A DNA stretch of 64,000 bases, taken from the NCBI GenBank assembly GCA_963722665.1, contig CAVRNW010000037.1, positions 53,976 through 117,975 on the forward strand, given 5' to 3'. This DNA is from Site-B1 sp963722665 (GTDB taxonomy: Bacteria; Bacteroidota; Bacteroidia; Flavobacteriales; Flavobacteriaceae). Both the position numbers and the translations under genes were made by a program. The notes under the pieces are model-generated. The model saw nothing but the letters and a program-made list of their open reading frames with translations. It made no database searches and was not told where the DNA came from. This document shows, in pieces, positions 47,366 to 56,736 of the stretch; positions within the stretch are counted from its first letter, which is position 1, and every line of letters begins with the position of its first letter.

Positions 47366-48982
47366 TTATTTTATAATTACAAACTCAATTCTTCTGTTTA
47401 TCTGATCTTCTGCTTTTGTACAGTCTTTTTTGCAATTTATTAATAGTTGTGTTTCTCCATATCCATGAGACGCTAACCTATTAGCATCAATCCCTTGACC
47501 AATAAGGTATTGCATTGCAGAAGCCGCACGTTTTTTAGAAAGGTTGAGGTTGTATTTATTATTACCTTTATTATCTGTATGAGCATTAATTTCAATATTT
47601 ATATCTGGATTTCCTTTCAAAATATCTACTACCTTATTAAGTGAAATCGTCGATTCATCTTTAATAGTCCATCTGTCAAAATCAAAATAGATATTTTCAA
47701 TATCAATGATCAATCGATCTTCAACCTCAACAATAGATGCTTTGGTTGGCTTTAATTCTAAATTGTAAGTGTAAGTATGTCTACTTCCTTTTTCAGCTAC
47801 AAAATCTACAATACTGTCTTCGAAACCGTCTTTTAGAGTTGTTATGGTATAAGTGTCGAAAGGTACAACCGGAAAATTATATTCTGCTTTATCATTAGTA
47901 ATTTGACGACCAATTTCTCTTCCTTCTTCGTCTACTAGAATAACTTCAGAATTTGGTAATGGAATTTGAGTTTCGGCGTCTACCACAACACCTTGAATAA
48001 GTTGTTTAATGTCTTCTTTAAAGAATCTGTAAATATCAAAACCTCCTTTTCCACTATCTTTATCAGAGCTTACATAACCTACATTGTCTTTAGCTAAAAA
48101 GAAAGCAATCTCGTTGTCTTCTGAATTAATTTCATAGCCTAAATTATTAGGAGCTTTGTAATCGTCATTTATTATTCTACTTGCAAATACGTCAAATCCA
48201 CCAACTGTTTGATGTCCTTTTGATGAGAAATATAAGTATTTACCTTCTTTAGTTACAAATGGAAATTTATCATCTTTATCTGTATTAACAACATTTCCCA
48301 AATTTTTTGGTTCAGATAAGGTACCATCCTTTTTAATTTCGGAAACATATAAATCGAAACCTCCAAAACCGCCAAGTTTGTTTGAAGAAAAATATAATTT
48401 ATTGTCTTTTAAAAAAGGGTTTTCAACAGAATAAAGGTCACTGCTTATACTCAACTTTTTAATATCGACCCAATTACCTACTGAGTTCTCTTGTAAAACA
48501 GCACTGTAAATCTGGTAGTTTTCTGGGTTTTCTCTGGTGCTACGAGTAAAATAAATGGTGTTTTCATCTTCAGAAAATGCAACCATTCCTTCGTTATCTT
48601 TTGTGTTTAGTATTCTTGAAAATAATAAAGGTCTTGTTAATTGCCCACTTTCTTTTACATCTACACAAAACAAATTTGTGTAAGGTTGGTTAGTATTTGG
48701 ATCAACTCCTGTACCTATAGCTCCAATCTTTTTTGATGAAACCAATATCAGTTTATTTTTAAATAGACCTGATCCAATTTCAGAGTATTTTGTATTGATG
48801 GCTGTAGTTAATATTGAAAAATCGGCAACATTATTCTCTTTAATATTTTCTTTGCCTTCAACTTTATTAAGTATTGTATCAATTGATCCTAAATCATTGA
48901 AAGATATGTCATATGAATCTTGTCCAAAAGCAAGATTTCCACAAAATAAAACTAAGGTTAATAAGTAGTTTGAGGTTTTCAT
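47366..48982 (-). CDS. PD40 beta-propeller / carboxypeptidase-regulatory / OmpA-family protein
   Basis: A 538-residue exported protein: signal peptide (LAFGQ), WD40-like PD40 repeats (about 110-320; NKLYFSSNKLGGFGGFDLY), a carboxypeptidase-regulatory-like fold (about 330-410; GVVVDAETQIPLPNSEV) and a C-terminal OmpA peptidoglycan-binding domain (about 428-538; INAHTDNKGNNKYNLNLS). The order PD40-CRD-OmpA is that of the T9SS protein PorE, but the N-terminal TPR domain seen there is not evident. It would anchor to peptidoglycan in the periplasm. Confidence 0.9.
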   Translation of the reverse strand: MKTSNYLLTLVLFCGNLAFGQDSYDISFNDLGSIDTILNKVEGKENIKENNVADFSILTTAINTKYSEIGSGLFKNKLILVSSKKIGAIGTGVDPNTNQPYTNLFCVDVKESGQLTRPLLFSRILNTKDNEGMVAFSEDENTIYFTRSTRENPENYQIYSAVLQENSVGNWVDIKKLSISSDLYSVENPFLKDNKLYFSSNKLGGFGGFDLYVSEIKKDGTLSEPKNLGNVVNTDKDDKFPFVTKEGKYLYFSSKGHQTVGGFDVFASRIINDDYKAPNNLGYEINSEDNEIAFFLAKDNVGYVSSDKDSGKGGFDIYRFFKEDIKQLIQGVVVDAETQIPLPNSEVILVDEEGREIGRQITNDKAEYNFPVVPFDTYTITTLKDGFEDSIVDFVAEKGSRHTYTYNLELKPTKASIVEVEDRLIIDIENIYFDFDRWTIKDESTISLNKVVDILKGNPDINIEINAHTDNKGNNKYNLNLSKKRAASAMQYLIGQGIDANRLASHGYGETQLLINCKKDCTKAEDQINRRIEFVIIK

Positions 48983-49340
48983 AATTCTACGGATTCATTA
49001 ATTGTTTTATAAAAATAAGTGTTAAATAAGGTTTGAACTAACAAATTGAACAGTTTTAGATGAATATGGATCTATATTCGATAAACGACGTTTTTGGTAG
49101 TTGCGTTTTGTCGAAAACAACGAAAACATTGAAAAAAGATAAATTATTATCAGCGTATTGTATTATTTCTAAATATAATTTAATTAATACATCATATTTA
49201 TGAAAATAATAAAATGTTAAAGAAAGGTGTGTTTCATCGATTTCAAGCTTTATCGATGATAATTACGGTTAAACATTGGTTTAAGAAAAGTATTACAAAA
49301 TAAAATCGACGAAGAGTTGTTCAAAAACAACCATTTATTT

Positions 49341-49530
49341 GTTTTATGTTAATAAAGCAATAGAATATTAATTGGGTGCTCGTTGATCGTGTTCGTTATG
49401 CGAAGAGATTTTGACTTATGCTATATTCGAAATACCAAGATACATTGAAACAAAACTTAATGTTACTAAATCATATGCCGAAAACAAAATAAATAAAACA
49501 ACTTTAAAGAAATTAAAAGCGGTGTCTTAG
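49341..49530 (+). pseudogene. clpX 3'-end relic
   Basis: Reads in one uninterrupted phase as the last 60 or so ClpX codons: NKAIEY-stop-LGAR-stop-SCSLCEEILTYAIFEIPRY, then TKLNVTKSYAENKINKTTLK to the stop at 49528-49530. It has two in-frame stops (TAA, TGA) and many substitutions but no indel, so it decayed by point mutation. The matching region of intact clpX is 46932-47122. Confidence 0.85.
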
Positions 49531-49546
49531 AAAAAAATAATATTGA

Positions 49547-49580
49547 TAAAAAACCACACTATTTGCGTGGTTTTTTATTT
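49547..49580 (+). terminator. Copy of the clpX terminator
   Basis: ataaaaaaccacac..gcgtggttttttatt; it differs from the terminator at 47142 by a base that breaks one stem pair (cacac versus cacgc). It is part of the duplicated segment and is not downstream of a working gene. Confidence 0.65.
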
Positions 49581-50123
49581 TAATTGGGGATGCCTATTTA
49601 CAAGTTATTCATGCTTGTTAATTTGAATAATAGTTTCTGTGTATAAGGTATTGATTAATGACCTGATAATTCATAAATGAGCAGAAATAATAGTAGAAGA
49701 GGTATTGAGGTAATTTGTTACTTTACCAAAGAATTAGGGGCATAATTAATAGAATTAATTATAGCCCTCATAATTCAATGGATTGATTAATAGCACAGTA
49801 AATATATAGTTACAATAACTTCTAACAAATTAATTTGGACAGTTTTAGATGAAGCTATTTTATATTCGATGAACTGTCTTTTAGGAGAGTGTATTTTGTC
49901 GATAATTAATATAAATGGCAATATCACAACATTTTATGCAACAAAATCACGAAAAACCTAATTATATTAACAAAATAGCAGTGTTACTGGCAAAATGTAT
50001 AAAATAGAAAAGCACTGTTATTATTCATTCTTGCTTTAAAACGAAGAATCGGGTAGTTTAACTTTTTTGTAGGAAAAGTATTTAAATTTTACTCGATGAA
50101 ATACACAGTTAAAAATGCGTTTA

Positions 50124-51635
50124 TTAATTTAATTTTAAAAGTTCATCCATATAATCCCTGGTGTTGGATAATCTTGGAACTTTATGTTGGCCACCTAGTT
50201 TATTATTTTGCTTTAACCAATCATAAAACAAATTTTCTCTGGCAATGTGTACCTTTGGTTTATTTAAAGTCATATTGTTATATCGTTTTGCTTCATAATC
50301 AGAATTCAATGATTTTAAAGCATTGTCAAACAACTCGTTAAAATAATTGATATCCTTTGGAGGTTTCTTAAATTCAATCAGCCATTCGTGAGCACCTTTT
50401 TCTTTCCCATTCATAAAAATTGGTGCTGCAGTGTAATCAACAATTTCAGATTTAGTTTTTTTACAGACCTTTTTTAGTGCATCTTCTGCATTTTCAATTA
50501 TTAATTCTTCTCCAAATACATTGATATGGTGTTTGGTTCTTCCAGTAACTTTAATTCTATACGGATCTGTTGAAGTAAATCGAATTGTATCTCCAATTTT
50601 ATATCGCCAAAGTCCGGCATTAGTTGTAATGATTACCGCATAGTTTTTATTTTTATGGACCTCACTAAGCGGAATCACTTTTTCATTATCACTACCATAA
50701 GTATCCATATCAATAAATTCATAGAAAATTCCATAATCAAGCATCAAGAGTAATTCAGAAGAATTATTTTGATCTTGAATGGCAAAAAAGCCTTCGGAAG
50801 CATTATAGATCTCATAGTATTTAAATGCTTTGCCCGGAAGGATATTTTTATATTGATCGACATAAGGGACAAAGCTCACACCTCCATGAAAATAAACTTC
50901 CAGATTTGGCCAAATTTCCAATAGATTCTCTTTTCCTGTTGTTTCAATAACTTTATTCAATAAAACCAACATCCAGGAAGGCACACCTGCAAGACTAGTG
51001 ACATTTTCCTGGATAGTTTCATTTACAATAGCCTGCATTTTAGATTCCCATTCGCTCATTAAGGATACTTTACTACTCGGTGTACTACTAAACTCAGCCC
51101 AAAACGGCATATTATCAATTAAAATAGCACTCAAATCACCAAAAACAGTCCCATTTTCTTTATATAATTCTTTACTTCCTCCAAGTCTTAAACTTTTTCC
51201 TGTAAACAATTGAGAATTTTCATTGTTATTTAAATACAGACATAAAAGATCCTTACTTGCTGCATAATGGCAATCTTCCAATGATTCCGGACTTACAGGA
51301 ATAAATTTACTCTTTGCATTTGTTGTTCCGCTGGATTTAGCAAACCACTTTATGGGTGTTGGCCAAAAAATATTGTTTTCACCGCGTCTGGATCGTTCAA
51401 TGACATTTTGGTAACCTTCATAATTTGTTATTGGGACCCTGTTGGAAAAATCGGAATAACTTTTAATGGATTCAAAGTCATATTTTTTGCCTATTTCGGT
51501 GTCTTTCGCAAAATCCACAAGAATCATAAGCAATTCATTTTGAACTTCATTGGGGTATTTTAAAAACAATTCAATTTGATGAAATCGCTTTTTTAAAAAC
51601 CAGGAAGCAATAGAATTGATTAAAGGAATTGGCAT
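50124..51635 (-). CDS. GH3 auxin-responsive promoter family protein
   Basis: A 503-residue member of the GH3 acyl-adenylate-forming superfamily. Visible motifs are the SSGTTNAKSKFIPV nucleotide-binding loop, YNASEGFFAIQ, and the C-terminal-domain hinge LWRYKIGDTIRF and VTGRTKHHINVFGEEL. Plant GH3 enzymes conjugate jasmonate or auxin to amino acids; bacterial members are of unknown substrate. The gene faces away from the DUF2797 gene across a short divergent promoter region. Confidence 0.93.
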   Translation of the reverse strand: MPIPLINSIASWFLKKRFHQIELFLKYPNEVQNELLMILVDFAKDTEIGKKYDFESIKSYSDFSNRVPITNYEGYQNVIERSRRGENNIFWPTPIKWFAKSSGTTNAKSKFIPVSPESLEDCHYAASKDLLCLYLNNNENSQLFTGKSLRLGGSKELYKENGTVFGDLSAILIDNMPFWAEFSSTPSSKVSLMSEWESKMQAIVNETIQENVTSLAGVPSWMLVLLNKVIETTGKENLLEIWPNLEVYFHGGVSFVPYVDQYKNILPGKAFKYYEIYNASEGFFAIQDQNNSSELLLMLDYGIFYEFIDMDTYGSDNEKVIPLSEVHKNKNYAVIITTNAGLWRYKIGDTIRFTSTDPYRIKVTGRTKHHINVFGEELIIENAEDALKKVCKKTKSEIVDYTAAPIFMNGKEKGAHEWLIEFKKPPKDINYFNELFDNALKSLNSDYEAKRYNNMTLNKPKVHIARENLFYDWLKQNNKLGGQHKVPRLSNTRDYMDELLKLN

Positions 51636-51679
51636 ATTTGCTGTATCTTTAAAGTACTAAAAATAACACTTTTTTTACT

Positions 51680-52477
51680 ATGAATTACCAAGGTGTTTTG
51701 ACAAAAATGGAAACTGAATTTTCTCATCCTGTACAATACTATTTGGTGTTTGAAAATGATTTTATAAATATGAATCAATTGCTTGATAGAGCACTGATTA
51801 TCAGCTTTGTAAAACACCAGTGTTTGAATTGCGGCTTGGACTTGCCAATTTATAGACAAGGTTTTTGCAGATCTTGTTTTTTTGAAATTCCTCAAGCGGC
51901 AGATTGGGTTATTCGTCCTGAATTGAGTACAGCTCACCTTGATAAAGAAGACAGGGATCTGGAATATGAAAAGAAAGTCCAATTGCAGCCCCATGTTGTT
52001 TATTTGGCTAATTCCAGCAGTGTGAAGGTAGGAGTGACCCGTAAAAGTCAAATTCCTACTAGATGGATAGATCAAGGAGCCCATGAAGCAATAGAAATTG
52101 TCGAGGTACCAAACAGATATCTTGCCGGGATAACAGAGCTAGCTTTAAAGGATCATGTTTCAGATAAGACAAACTGGAGAACAATGCTTCAAAATGATCT
52201 AAAAGATGAAGATCTTGTGGAATGGAGAAATAAATTAAAACAATATATCCCCGATGAAGCAATGGAATATTTTATTGCTAATAATACAGAAACACATTTG
52301 GATTTTCCCGTATTACAGTATCCTAAAAAACCAAAAAGTCTGAATATTGAAAAATCGGTAAGCTATAAAGGCATATTGAAAGGAATAAAAGGCCAGTATT
52401 TGATTTTTGAAGATGAGACCGTTTTTAATATTCGATCTAATGAAGGATTGGTAGTAAATATTGAAATTTTAAATTAA
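51680..52477 (+). CDS. DUF2797 family zinc-ribbon protein
   Basis: A 265-residue protein. An N-terminal zinc-ribbon-like motif C-x2-C (HQCLNCGLDLP) pairs with C-x2-C (FCRSCFFEIP). The following segment VVYLANSSSVKVGVTRKSQI resembles a GIY-YIG-like fold (VYLA...KVGVT), then TRWIDQGAHEAIEI. This is typical of DUF2797, which has no established function. It ends directly at the convergent SPOR-like gene. Confidence 0.88.
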   Translation: MNYQGVLTKMETEFSHPVQYYLVFENDFINMNQLLDRALIISFVKHQCLNCGLDLPIYRQGFCRSCFFEIPQAADWVIRPELSTAHLDKEDRDLEYEKKVQLQPHVVYLANSSSVKVGVTRKSQIPTRWIDQGAHEAIEIVEVPNRYLAGITELALKDHVSDKTNWRTMLQNDLKDEDLVEWRNKLKQYIPDEAMEYFIANNTETHLDFPVLQYPKKPKSLNIEKSVSYKGILKGIKGQYLIFEDETVFNIRSNEGLVVNIEILN

Positions 52478-52849
52478 TCAGTCAATTTCAATGAGTATCC
52501 TGTCAAAACCGCCATCCAGTCCTAAGACAAAAGCATCTTGATAGCCTCTTGAACGCAGTTCATCACAATATGAAATGGCGTCTCCAATACTTCTAAACAA
52601 TCCTGAAAAGAATCTGTTAAAATTGTCATCATACCTTTTTGAGAATAAATTCTCCACACCATCATAATATCCCTTTCTTGGATTTTTCTTCAATTTATAT
52701 GCACCAACCTGTACGCTGTAAATTATTAATGTAGAAGATTTGTCTTTTAAGGTGTCCATTAGTTCATCAAAATTGTTAGAATTTTGGGAGCTTGCAGGAG
52801 AAAACGATAACAAAACTGCTAGAAAGAGTATAGAAAAACTAACTTTCAT
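52478..52849 (-). CDS. Secreted SPOR-like protein
   Basis: A 123-residue protein with a signal peptide ending at PASSQ and a single SPOR-like domain (YSVQVGAYKLKKNPRKGYYD, later FRSIGDAISYCDELRSRGYQ and FVLGLDGG). SPOR domains bind denuded glycan strands of peptidoglycan. A stand-alone secreted SPOR domain is small for the family. The stop immediately abuts the DUF2797 stop. Confidence 0.78.
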   Translation of the reverse strand: MKVSFSILFLAVLLSFSPASSQNSNNFDELMDTLKDKSSTLIIYSVQVGAYKLKKNPRKGYYDGVENLFSKRYDDNFNRFFSGLFRSIGDAISYCDELRSRGYQDAFVLGLDGGFDRILIEID

Positions 52850-52985
52850 AGTTTATTTAGGATTTATTTCTTTACTAAATTACAATTTTTTTAATTATTT
52901 TTATTTTAATTCAACACGAATAATAGTTTTCACATTTTTTTAACTATTAAAATGCTGATATTAAGTATATTACAAATAAAAAAAT

Positions 52986-53216
52986 ATGAAGATTCCAGTA
53001 ATGTTCTATGTGGCCAGTACCACTATAATGCTTATAACAGTGACGATTATGGTATCAATGGATATGCCTTTCAATTGGGTGTTCTATTTAACATGTTTGG
53101 GTCAAATAATGGTAGCAATAATGGTTTACAAAGTGCTGACCGATAGTTATAAAACGGATAAAACCTTTGCCGATTTTTATGAAGATCATCCAATAGGAAA
53201 CCAGCAGGTCAATTAA
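52986..53216 (+). CDS. Small two-helix membrane protein
   Basis: A 76-residue protein with two transmembrane helices (about 5-25 and 31-49) and a hydrophilic, acidic C-terminal tail (FADFYEDHPIGNQQ). The ATG at 52986 gives a plausible start. No function is recognised. It is convergent with, and overlaps by 4 nt, the AsmA-like gene. Confidence 0.72.
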   Translation: MKIPVMFYVASTTIMLITVTIMVSMDMPFNWVFYLTCLGQIMVAIMVYKVLTDSYKTDKTFADFYEDHPIGNQQVN

Positions 53217-55879
53217 TTAACTGTATCCTTTGGTTTTTTCTTACCACTCAAAATACCACCTAGCACATCCTTTACTGGATTTTTTGGATTGGTCTTAGCT
53301 GAATCTTTTTGTTGAGATTTTACGCCAATTATGCCATCCAGTACATCTTTAACAGGATCTTTGGGTTTTGTTTTAGTGGTGTCATTTGGATTTGTTTTTC
53401 CACCTAAGACACCTCCTAGTAAATCTTTGATTTCGTCTTTTCCCTGGTTGATAAGTTTTTTCTTTTGAATTTCTACTAGCTGTTTGGTTAAATTGGTAAT
53501 TCCACTTGTCAGATCTGTAGAAACCTTAGGACTCGTAAAAGTGCCTCCAATAGATGCTGTAACAGGAATAGTAATGTTATTGATGGCTTTATCATCTATT
53601 TTAGAGATTAAATTATTGATTTCACCTCCCAAATACTTTGCAGGCACATCAAATACTGCTTTATAGCTCATGGTTTTATCAAAATTATGAGAACCATCAA
53701 CAGTTATACTTATGTCTTTATATTTTAAATTAAATGGTTTAACAGTTACTGTTCCATTTTCAAAGGATAATTTTGTTTTTAGATTATTTAAATCCAGTTT
53801 ATCGAAATCTACAAAGGATAATGCACCTTTCAATTGATCAAATAAAGCTGCATTTTTTGGTTCAATTTTGGCAGCTAGTAATTCTGCAAAAGCATTACCG
53901 GAAATCTTATTTAATTGAGGTGTAAACTCATTGTTAAGTGTCCCTTTTAGATTTATGGTAGAATTAAGTTTTCCTTGTAAGGCCTTCGCAATTGGAGCCA
54001 GATTTTGAAGGAGTTGCATACCATTAAAAGACTGGGAAATATCAAATTTATTTACGCCTAGATCCATATTGAACGAAGGAGTGTCAGTTTTTGTAGATAC
54101 ATTTCCAGAAAGTGTTAAATTGCCATCAAACACACTTGATGTCATATTTTCAAGAGTTGCCTGTTCATCTTTAATAATCACTTTTCCTTTAACATCTTTC
54201 AGGATTAAATTATCATAAAGAATGGTTTGTGCATTGGCATTGATAGAACAATCTAAAAAAGCCGGTATTTTAAGCGATTCTTTGACTTTATTTTCAATCG
54301 ATTTAGTGCTTCCATCCATCATAAAATCACTAACTGCAAATGTGTTTGAATCAACATTGAAATTACCTTGTAGTTTTTTGTCACTCAATATAAAGCCCAA
54401 TAAATTATAAATAGTTCCTGTTGCTGATATATCACTTTTTCCTGTTTTTGCATCAAATGATTGCAGAGTCACAGTTCCCGGTTTAAATTGAATATCTGCT
54501 TTTGATATATTAATTGGGTTTACCATATCATCAGAAGAAAATATAAAATTGCTTAATGTAACAAAACCATTGTTCTTTGTGCGTTCATATGCGTTGGTTT
54601 TGATAGAATTCATATCAAAAACAGAATGCAATTTCCCTTTTAAAACTCCGCTCAATTCATTTTCTAATTTAACGGGATAGGCTTTTGTAATATTAGCCAG
54701 ATTTAATGTACCATCAATATTGGCGTCAACCAACATATTCTTAGTTAAATTCTTAATAGTTGCCGATGATTTAAATATATCCTGGTCTATTTTAAAATTG
54801 AGGGCATTGATTTGTACATAGGTGTCATCAGATATTCCCGAATCGTTCTTAATATTGGTATTAATAGTAATATTCTCTACACTTTTTGGCAGATTCGGAT
54901 ATTTGAACGAAGCATTGTCAGAAACTATGCTAATGTCAAATTTTGGTATTGTTGTATCTGAATTCAATCCAGTTATTGATCCGTTGACTTTGAAGTTTCC
55001 GGTAGTTTTTACTTCTTCAAGGTTTTTTGAATATTCCTGAGGGATCACGGCAAGAAAATCTTTAAATGATGAACCTGAATTCTTAAATGTTATATTGATA
55101 TCCTGACCTTCATCCAACAGTTTTACAAAGCCGTCAAACTCTAGTGGTAACTGATTTATAAATCCTTTATTTTCTTTAAAGGTGTATTTATATTGGGTGA
55201 GATCCAGATCTATTAAAGCATCTAATTTTACAGAGTTGTTGTTGAGGTATTTCGTGCTGTCAATGCTCAAACTTACATTAGCTGTAGAAGTAGTCTTTAG
55301 TTCCGATAGATTTGCAGAAAAAGATCCTTTACCTGAATGGTTTAACTCGGTTACATGTAAGGCTATTTTAGAAGTTTCATCTAGGTAAGTAACAACGCTG
55401 TTTTTAATGTTGTAATCCTCAACACTGAATTTAAAGTTGTTTGCAGATTGGATTTCTGCATTTATGCTGTCGGTCTCTTTGTTAATGTCGTAATTATCAT
55501 TACCGAATTTATCTGTTTTTAAAGTTAATAAAGCTTCATTGATGTAAAATGAATTTACAACAATAGGTTCATCACTGGCCTTTTTAAACAATTCTTTCAC
55601 AGACATATTGAAAGAGATAGATTTAGCGGTAGCAAAAGTCTCTCCTTCAAATGGCTTATAGTTCACTATTGTTAATTGATCTACAGTAACTGTGGCTTTG
55701 GGAAAACTCCTTAAGAGGCTTAAATTTACATCGTCAAAATCAACTTTTGCATTTACATTGTTATTCAAAAATGTTTTAACTACATTTTTTATTTGATTTT
55801 GAAACAAAAATGGAGTGGCTATTAAAAGCAATAGAACTATTACTAATGAAATACCAAAGATTTTAAATATTTTTTTCAA
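53213..55879 (-). CDS. AsmA-like C-terminal domain protein
   Basis: An 888-residue inner-membrane-anchored protein: N-terminal helix (about 7-25), then beta-rich AsmA/TamB-type repeats (for example FDVSISVDNASFKYP-like segments and the C-terminal FNLKYKDISITVDGSHNFD). AsmA-like proteins are thought to form bridge-like grooves for lipid transfer to the outer membrane. The last 90 or so residues hold three tandem copies of a unit like PKDPVKDVLGGIL-GKKKPKD. Start is TTG at 55879 (MKKIFKIFGISLVIVL). Confidence 0.88.
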   Translation of the reverse strand: MKKIFKIFGISLVIVLLLLIATPFLFQNQIKNVVKTFLNNNVNAKVDFDDVNLSLLRSFPKATVTVDQLTIVNYKPFEGETFATAKSISFNMSVKELFKKASDEPIVVNSFYINEALLTLKTDKFGNDNYDINKETDSINAEIQSANNFKFSVEDYNIKNSVVTYLDETSKIALHVTELNHSGKGSFSANLSELKTTSTANVSLSIDSTKYLNNNSVKLDALIDLDLTQYKYTFKENKGFINQLPLEFDGFVKLLDEGQDINITFKNSGSSFKDFLAVIPQEYSKNLEEVKTTGNFKVNGSITGLNSDTTIPKFDISIVSDNASFKYPNLPKSVENITINTNIKNDSGISDDTYVQINALNFKIDQDIFKSSATIKNLTKNMLVDANIDGTLNLANITKAYPVKLENELSGVLKGKLHSVFDMNSIKTNAYERTKNNGFVTLSNFIFSSDDMVNPINISKADIQFKPGTVTLQSFDAKTGKSDISATGTIYNLLGFILSDKKLQGNFNVDSNTFAVSDFMMDGSTKSIENKVKESLKIPAFLDCSINANAQTILYDNLILKDVKGKVIIKDEQATLENMTSSVFDGNLTLSGNVSTKTDTPSFNMDLGVNKFDISQSFNGMQLLQNLAPIAKALQGKLNSTINLKGTLNNEFTPQLNKISGNAFAELLAAKIEPKNAALFDQLKGALSFVDFDKLDLNNLKTKLSFENGTVTVKPFNLKYKDISITVDGSHNFDKTMSYKAVFDVPAKYLGGEINNLISKIDDKAINNITIPVTASIGGTFTSPKVSTDLTSGITNLTKQLVEIQKKKLINQGKDEIKDLLGGVLGGKTNPNDTTKTKPKDPVKDVLDGIIGVKSQQKDSAKTNPKNPVKDVLGGILSGKKKPKDTVN

Positions 55880-55960
55880 TTCTATAAGAAATTAGGTCCT
55901 TTATAATGTATACAAAAATGATGCAAAAAGATGAAGATTGTGCTAACTTTAATATTTATT

Positions 55961-56665
55961 TCACAATAAATTTATTTCTTCATTAACATTTAAGTTGAAA
56001 CGTTTTCTGAAGCCATATACACCCAGATATAAAAATGGTGTATCAGTCATGGCTATAAGTACTTTAAACATAAATCCTGATACCAATAGTCCGCTAAAAT
56101 TATCCCACTCTATTTTACCGAACGAACAAAGTAAGATCAAGACTGCGCTTGTGTCTACAAACTGTGAAAAAAAAGTAGAGAAATTATTGCGCAACCATAG
56201 ATGTCTGCCTTTGGTAAGGCGCTTCCAGAAGTGATAAATATGTATGTCAATAAATTGCGCTAAAAGATAGGCAATCATGCTGGCAAAAACTGCTATGGCC
56301 GTACTTCCAAATACAGTTTTAAATATACCGTCATTTACAGGTGACCAGCTTGTTGCTGGAACGGCATTGGCCAAATAAACAATTAGCATGGAAAAGAAGG
56401 AGGCGAATATTCCAATAACGACAATATCATTAGCCCTTTTTTTACCATAAATTTCACTTATTAAATCGGTGATCAAGAAGGTGATCGGATATGGTAAGAT
56501 ACCAACAGATATCTCAAATAATTTAGTTCCAAAGATTTCAATATGAAAAGGATACCAATAAAAAAATTTTTGAAAAATTAAATTTGATACAACTAATGAT
56601 GTGATAAATAATCCACCTAATAAAAAGTAAATCCTCTGCGCAACAAGTTTATCTTTTAAGGTCAT
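55961..56665 (-). CDS. Queuosine precursor transporter (YhhQ family)
   Basis: A 234-residue integral membrane protein with six helices. The LPYPITFLITDLISEIYGKKRA segment and LAQFIDIHIYHFWKR followed by NNFSTFFSQFVDTS are YhhQ hallmarks. YhhQ imports preQ0/preQ1 for queuosine tRNA modification. No preQ1 riboswitch was seen upstream. It is transcribed alone; an 81-bp gap separates it from the AsmA-like gene downstream. Confidence 0.92.
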   Translation of the reverse strand: MTLKDKLVAQRIYFLLGGLFITSLVVSNLIFQKFFYWYPFHIEIFGTKLFEISVGILPYPITFLITDLISEIYGKKRANDIVVIGIFASFFSMLIVYLANAVPATSWSPVNDGIFKTVFGSTAIAVFASMIAYLLAQFIDIHIYHFWKRLTKGRHLWLRNNFSTFFSQFVDTSAVLILLCSFGKIEWDNFSGLLVSGFMFKVLIAMTDTPFLYLGVYGFRKRFNLNVNEEINLL

Positions 56666-56736
56666 TAAAATGGTTAATAAATACTTGAGGTAAATATAAA
56701 CTAATAAATTTTCTTTTAGTTATTTTGCGTAATCGA

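Larger units (their letters stand above)
48983..50123. repeat. 1.1-kb region without intact genes: decayed tandem duplication
   Basis: No plausible gene is present. From about 49341 to 49910 the sequence is a degraded second copy of 46932-49122. Segment 49341-49640 matches the clpX 3' end, its terminator and the 3' part of the small lipoprotein. Segment 49641-49676 matches the bases around 47341 (gtat..attgattaat). Segment 49769-49908 matches 48980-49120, the start codon and upstream region of the OmpA-family gene. The OmpA coding sequence itself is gone from the second copy. Flanks 49123-49340 and 49911-50123 may also correspond, more weakly. Confidence 0.85.

Noticed and set aside
52952..53146. 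Alternative frame over the small membrane protein gene
   Set aside because: The 52986 frame has an ATG, two clear helices and a natural end; the other frame is compositionally poor.
55880..56724. preQ1 riboswitch upstream of the queuosine precursor transporter
   Set aside because: The short leader has no C-rich hairpin followed by an A-rich pseudoknot tail.
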